The notes beneath the pieces are model-generated. The model had not been told where the DNA came from. It did no database searches and saw only the letters and a list, made by a program, of their open reading frames with translations. This document shows positions 6,946 through 8,636 of a stretch of 8,636 nt of DNA, piece by piece (the stretch's first letter is position 1; every line of letters begins with the position of its first letter). A program made the position numbers and the translations under genes. The DNA is from Marinilabiliales bacterium (GTDB lineage: Bacteria > Bacteroidota > Bacteroidia > Bacteroidales > BM523). The DNA lies in assembly GCA_002869425.1 (NCBI GenBank), contig PKSZ01000357.1, positions 1 to 8,636 of the forward strand, read 5' to 3'.

Positions 6946-6963
6946 AAAGGTTTATACACCTTT
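6946..6963 (-). terminator. Weak terminator-like hairpin, minus-strand orientation
   Basis: AAAGGT (6946-6951) pairs with ACCTTT (6958-6963) around a 6-nt loop. A run of A precedes it on the + strand, so the minus-strand transcript would read a hairpin followed by a T-rich tail. The stem is only 6 bp, and no minus-strand gene is seen that would need it, so the call is tentative. Confidence 0.25.
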
Positions 6964-7186
6964 ACAAAAAGTATATATTGCTATTGCTCTGCATTTATCA
7001 CAACTTCTCATATACAAATAAAGACAAACTAAACTGAAATTAACGATGAAAAAGAATAAGTATCCAATCATCCTGATTTGTATAAAAGAAGTATTTAGGA
7101 TATAATTAAAATTTGGCTTTTGAACCTTTTAACTATTTAACAAGGGAAAACAGTCATAAAGCATTTAAAAGAAAAATTAACAGAAA

Positions 7187-8059
7187 ATGAAAAACGTATC
7201 ATTAGTATTGTCAGGCGGTGGTGCACGAGGAGTTGCTCATATAGGAGTTATTGAGGAACTAGAAAAACGAGGATTTAACATCCATTCCATAGCAGGAACT
7301 TCTATGGGCGCTTTGGTTGGAGGTATTTATGCTGCAGGAAAATTGAGCGAATTTAAGAAATGGTTACTAAATCTTGACAAAATTGATGTTTTTAAATTAA
7401 TGGATTTTACCTTATTGAATAAGGGGTTTATTAAAGGAGATAAAGTTTTTAATGAATTAAATGAATTCATCCCGGATGTAAAAATTCAGGATTTAAACAT
7501 TAATTATCAAGCTATTGCTACAGACTTAACCAATAGAAAAGAAGTTGTATTTACCAAAGGTGATCTATTAAAAGCTATTCGGGCTTCTGTATCAATTCCC
7601 AATATCTTAACACCTGTAAAAAGAGGAAAGTCAATTCTTGTTGATGGTGGGGTTATTAATAATCTTCCTATCAACCATGCAATAAGAAAGAATAAGGATA
7701 TTTTAGTGGCTGTAAATGTTAATGCCAATATTCCTCTACCTGAAAACGAGAAAAAGAAAGAGAAAATTGAAGAGAAGGAATCATTTTATAAAGACCTGTT
7801 AAAAAAATTCAATAATGGCTTATCAAAACTATTTCCAAATGATAAGAAAATCCCCTTAGGCTATTTCGATATTATGAATGATTCGCTAGAAATAATGAGA
7901 GACGAATTGGTAAAGTTTTCTCTCGAAATTTATCCTCCCGATATTTTAATAGAAACACCACGTGATATGTGTAGAATGTTTGATTTTTACAAAGCTAAGG
8001 AGCTGATTGAAGTGGGTCAAAAAGCAACAATAAAAAGTCTCGATGATAATAAAAATTAA
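7187..8059 (+). CDS. Patatin-like phospholipase family protein (RssA/YchK-like)
   Basis: A 290-aa lipid acyl hydrolase of the patatin family, expected to cleave acyl esters of phospholipids with a Ser-Asp dyad. The N-terminus is complete with ATG at 7187 in an A-rich context. GGGARG at 10-15 forms the oxyanion hole, GTSMG at 37-41 is the nucleophile elbow with S39, RASVSIP at 132-138 is the conserved helix start, and DGG at 153-155 supplies the catalytic D153. No signal peptide or membrane segment is present, so it should be cytoplasmic or peripheral to the inner membrane. A strongly charged Lys/Glu segment at 184-207, just after the strand VAVNVNANIPL, separates the core from a C-terminal helical part. 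This may be a flexible or membrane-associating insert. The gene has 479 nt of non-coding sequence before it and 207 nt after it, so it appears to be transcribed alone. Confidence 0.93.
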   Translation: MKNVSLVLSGGGARGVAHIGVIEELEKRGFNIHSIAGTSMGALVGGIYAAGKLSEFKKWLLNLDKIDVFKLMDFTLLNKGFIKGDKVFNELNEFIPDVKIQDLNINYQAIATDLTNRKEVVFTKGDLLKAIRASVSIPNILTPVKRGKSILVDGGVINNLPINHAIRKNKDILVAVNVNANIPLPENEKKKEKIEEKESFYKDLLKKFNNGLSKLFPNDKKIPLGYFDIMNDSLEIMRDELVKFSLEIYPPDILIETPRDMCRMFDFYKAKELIEVGQKATIKSLDDNKN

Positions 8060-8266
8060 TTAGACAGAACAGAAAGTAAGCATTTTTCAGCAAGCATCAT
8101 CAAGGAATACAATGCTAATTACAACACCACAACACACTCAATAACAATACTATGCGAAGCAAAAATACTAAATCCTAAAAGTTTATACTAACCGTTATAT
8201 TGTCGTGAAAAAATCAAAAACCAGAACCAAAATAATCCATAAGTTGATTCAACCAAAGCCATAAAA

Positions 8267-8636
8267 ATGAAATATCTAATACTTCTTAATCCCGGACATA
8301 ACAGGGTATATTTCAACAGTTCCATTAAACTATCAATAATAGAATTAAGTACTGCATCAAAACGATTTTCAGTGGCAGTTCAAAACATAAAAAGCACTGA
8401 AATCGCAGGAATTAAATATTTGTCTTTCGATACCAACAATGCATTAACAGAACAGGATATAGATTTCTTATCAAAACTCACATCTGCATATGCACTTTTT
8501 ATGCTTGATAATTCAGAAGAACAAAAGTTAATACCAATTCAAAAATCAAAATATCAATACCTTGATGAGAAAATCAGTTTATTGCTTAAATACAAAGGTA
8601 AAACCAATGAATTGTTTACCCGTTTAATGATAAATT
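8267..8636 (+). CDS. N-terminal part of an unrecognised protein, possibly a methyltransferase (3' partial)
   Basis: An open frame starts at ATG 8267 (MKYLILLNPGHNRVYFNSS) and runs uninterrupted for 123 codons to the window edge. The composition looks like a real protein, with amphipathic strands and helices such as KLSIIELSTASKRF and ISLLLKYKGKTNELFTRLM. It has no signal peptide. I do not firmly recognise it. The NPGHNRVYF start and the later KYKGKTNELFTRLMIN stretch remind me of N-terminal regions of Bacteroidota SAM-dependent RNA methyltransferases of the TRM11-like sort, but no SAM-binding motif lies within the visible part, so this remains a guess. A rich A-tract (ATAAAA) precedes the ATG. 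Confidence 0.7.
   Translation, partial: MKYLILLNPGHNRVYFNSSIKLSIIELSTASKRFSVAVQNIKSTEIAGIKYLSFDTNNALTEQDIDFLSKLTSAYALFMLDNSEEQKLIPIQKSKYQYLDEKISLLLKYKGKTNELFTRLMIN

Larger units (their letters stand above)
6708..7186 (+). other. 479-nt gene-free region with palindromes
   Basis: No credible gene is visible on either strand. The longest item noticed is a 19-codon ATG frame at 7046-7105. The segment is strongly AT-rich and contains an 8-bp inverted repeat (6717-6724 with 6794-6801), two small hairpins and several perfect palindromes that are listed separately. It probably holds the 3' end of the envelope operon and the promoter of the patatin-like gene, but no clear Bacteroidota TTTG/TAnnTTTG promoter pair was found. 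Confidence 0.5.

Noticed and set aside
7046..7105. Micro-ORF MKKNKYPIILICIKEVFRI in the 479-nt gap
   Set aside because: Only 19 codons. It resembles the start of a signal peptide but has no supporting context, and ORFs this short are expected by chance.
8205..8264. GTG-start basic micro-ORF (VKKSKTRTKIIHKLIQPKP) ending 2 nt before the last gene
   Set aside because: The position is suggestive of a leader peptide, but the frame has no ATG, is only 19 codons long and recalls no attenuator pattern.

Overview
The window is an AT-rich stretch of a Bacteroidota genome with every supported gene on the + strand. The assignment to Bacteroidota is inferred from three things: a SiaB/SiaC-type phosphoswitch of the form common in that phylum, a GldK/GldJ-like formylglycine-enzyme-fold envelope protein, and A-rich translation starts without clear Shine-Dalgarno sites. 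The exact genus cannot be read from the sequence. No RNA gene, insertion sequence, CRISPR array or phage gene is visible.

Region 1 (1-2633) is a compact signalling operon. It holds a PAS-sensor SpoIIE/PP2C phosphatase (5' end outside the window), a SiaB-like GHKL-fold kinase made of two tandem homologous domains, and a SiaC/DUF1987 phosphoprotein that starts 2 nt after the kinase stop. By analogy with Pseudomonas SiaA/SiaB/SiaC, the kinase and phosphatase would set the phosphorylation state of the small STAS-like protein, which then controls an output. The output of the Pseudomonas system, the diguanylate cyclase SiaD, is not in this window.

Region 2 (2715-4473) holds an exported thioredoxin-fold protein in which the nucleophilic cysteine of the CxxC motif is replaced by Thr, followed by the circularly permuted ribosome-assembly GTPase RsgA.

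Region 3 (4729-6707) looks like an envelope cluster. It has a small two-helix membrane protein of unknown function and an exported FGE-sulfatase-fold protein that lacks the catalytic cysteines but carries a CCxCxxH cluster. Overlapping the latter by 14 nt is a lipoprotein with a ClpP-like fold and what appears to be an intact Ser-His-Asp triad. The last two are probably translationally coupled and are the best candidate here for an undescribed system.

Region 4 (6708-8636) begins with a 479-nt gene-free stretch that contains several palindromes and small hairpins. A cytoplasmic patatin-like phospholipase follows, and then the first 123 codons of a gene cut off by the window end.
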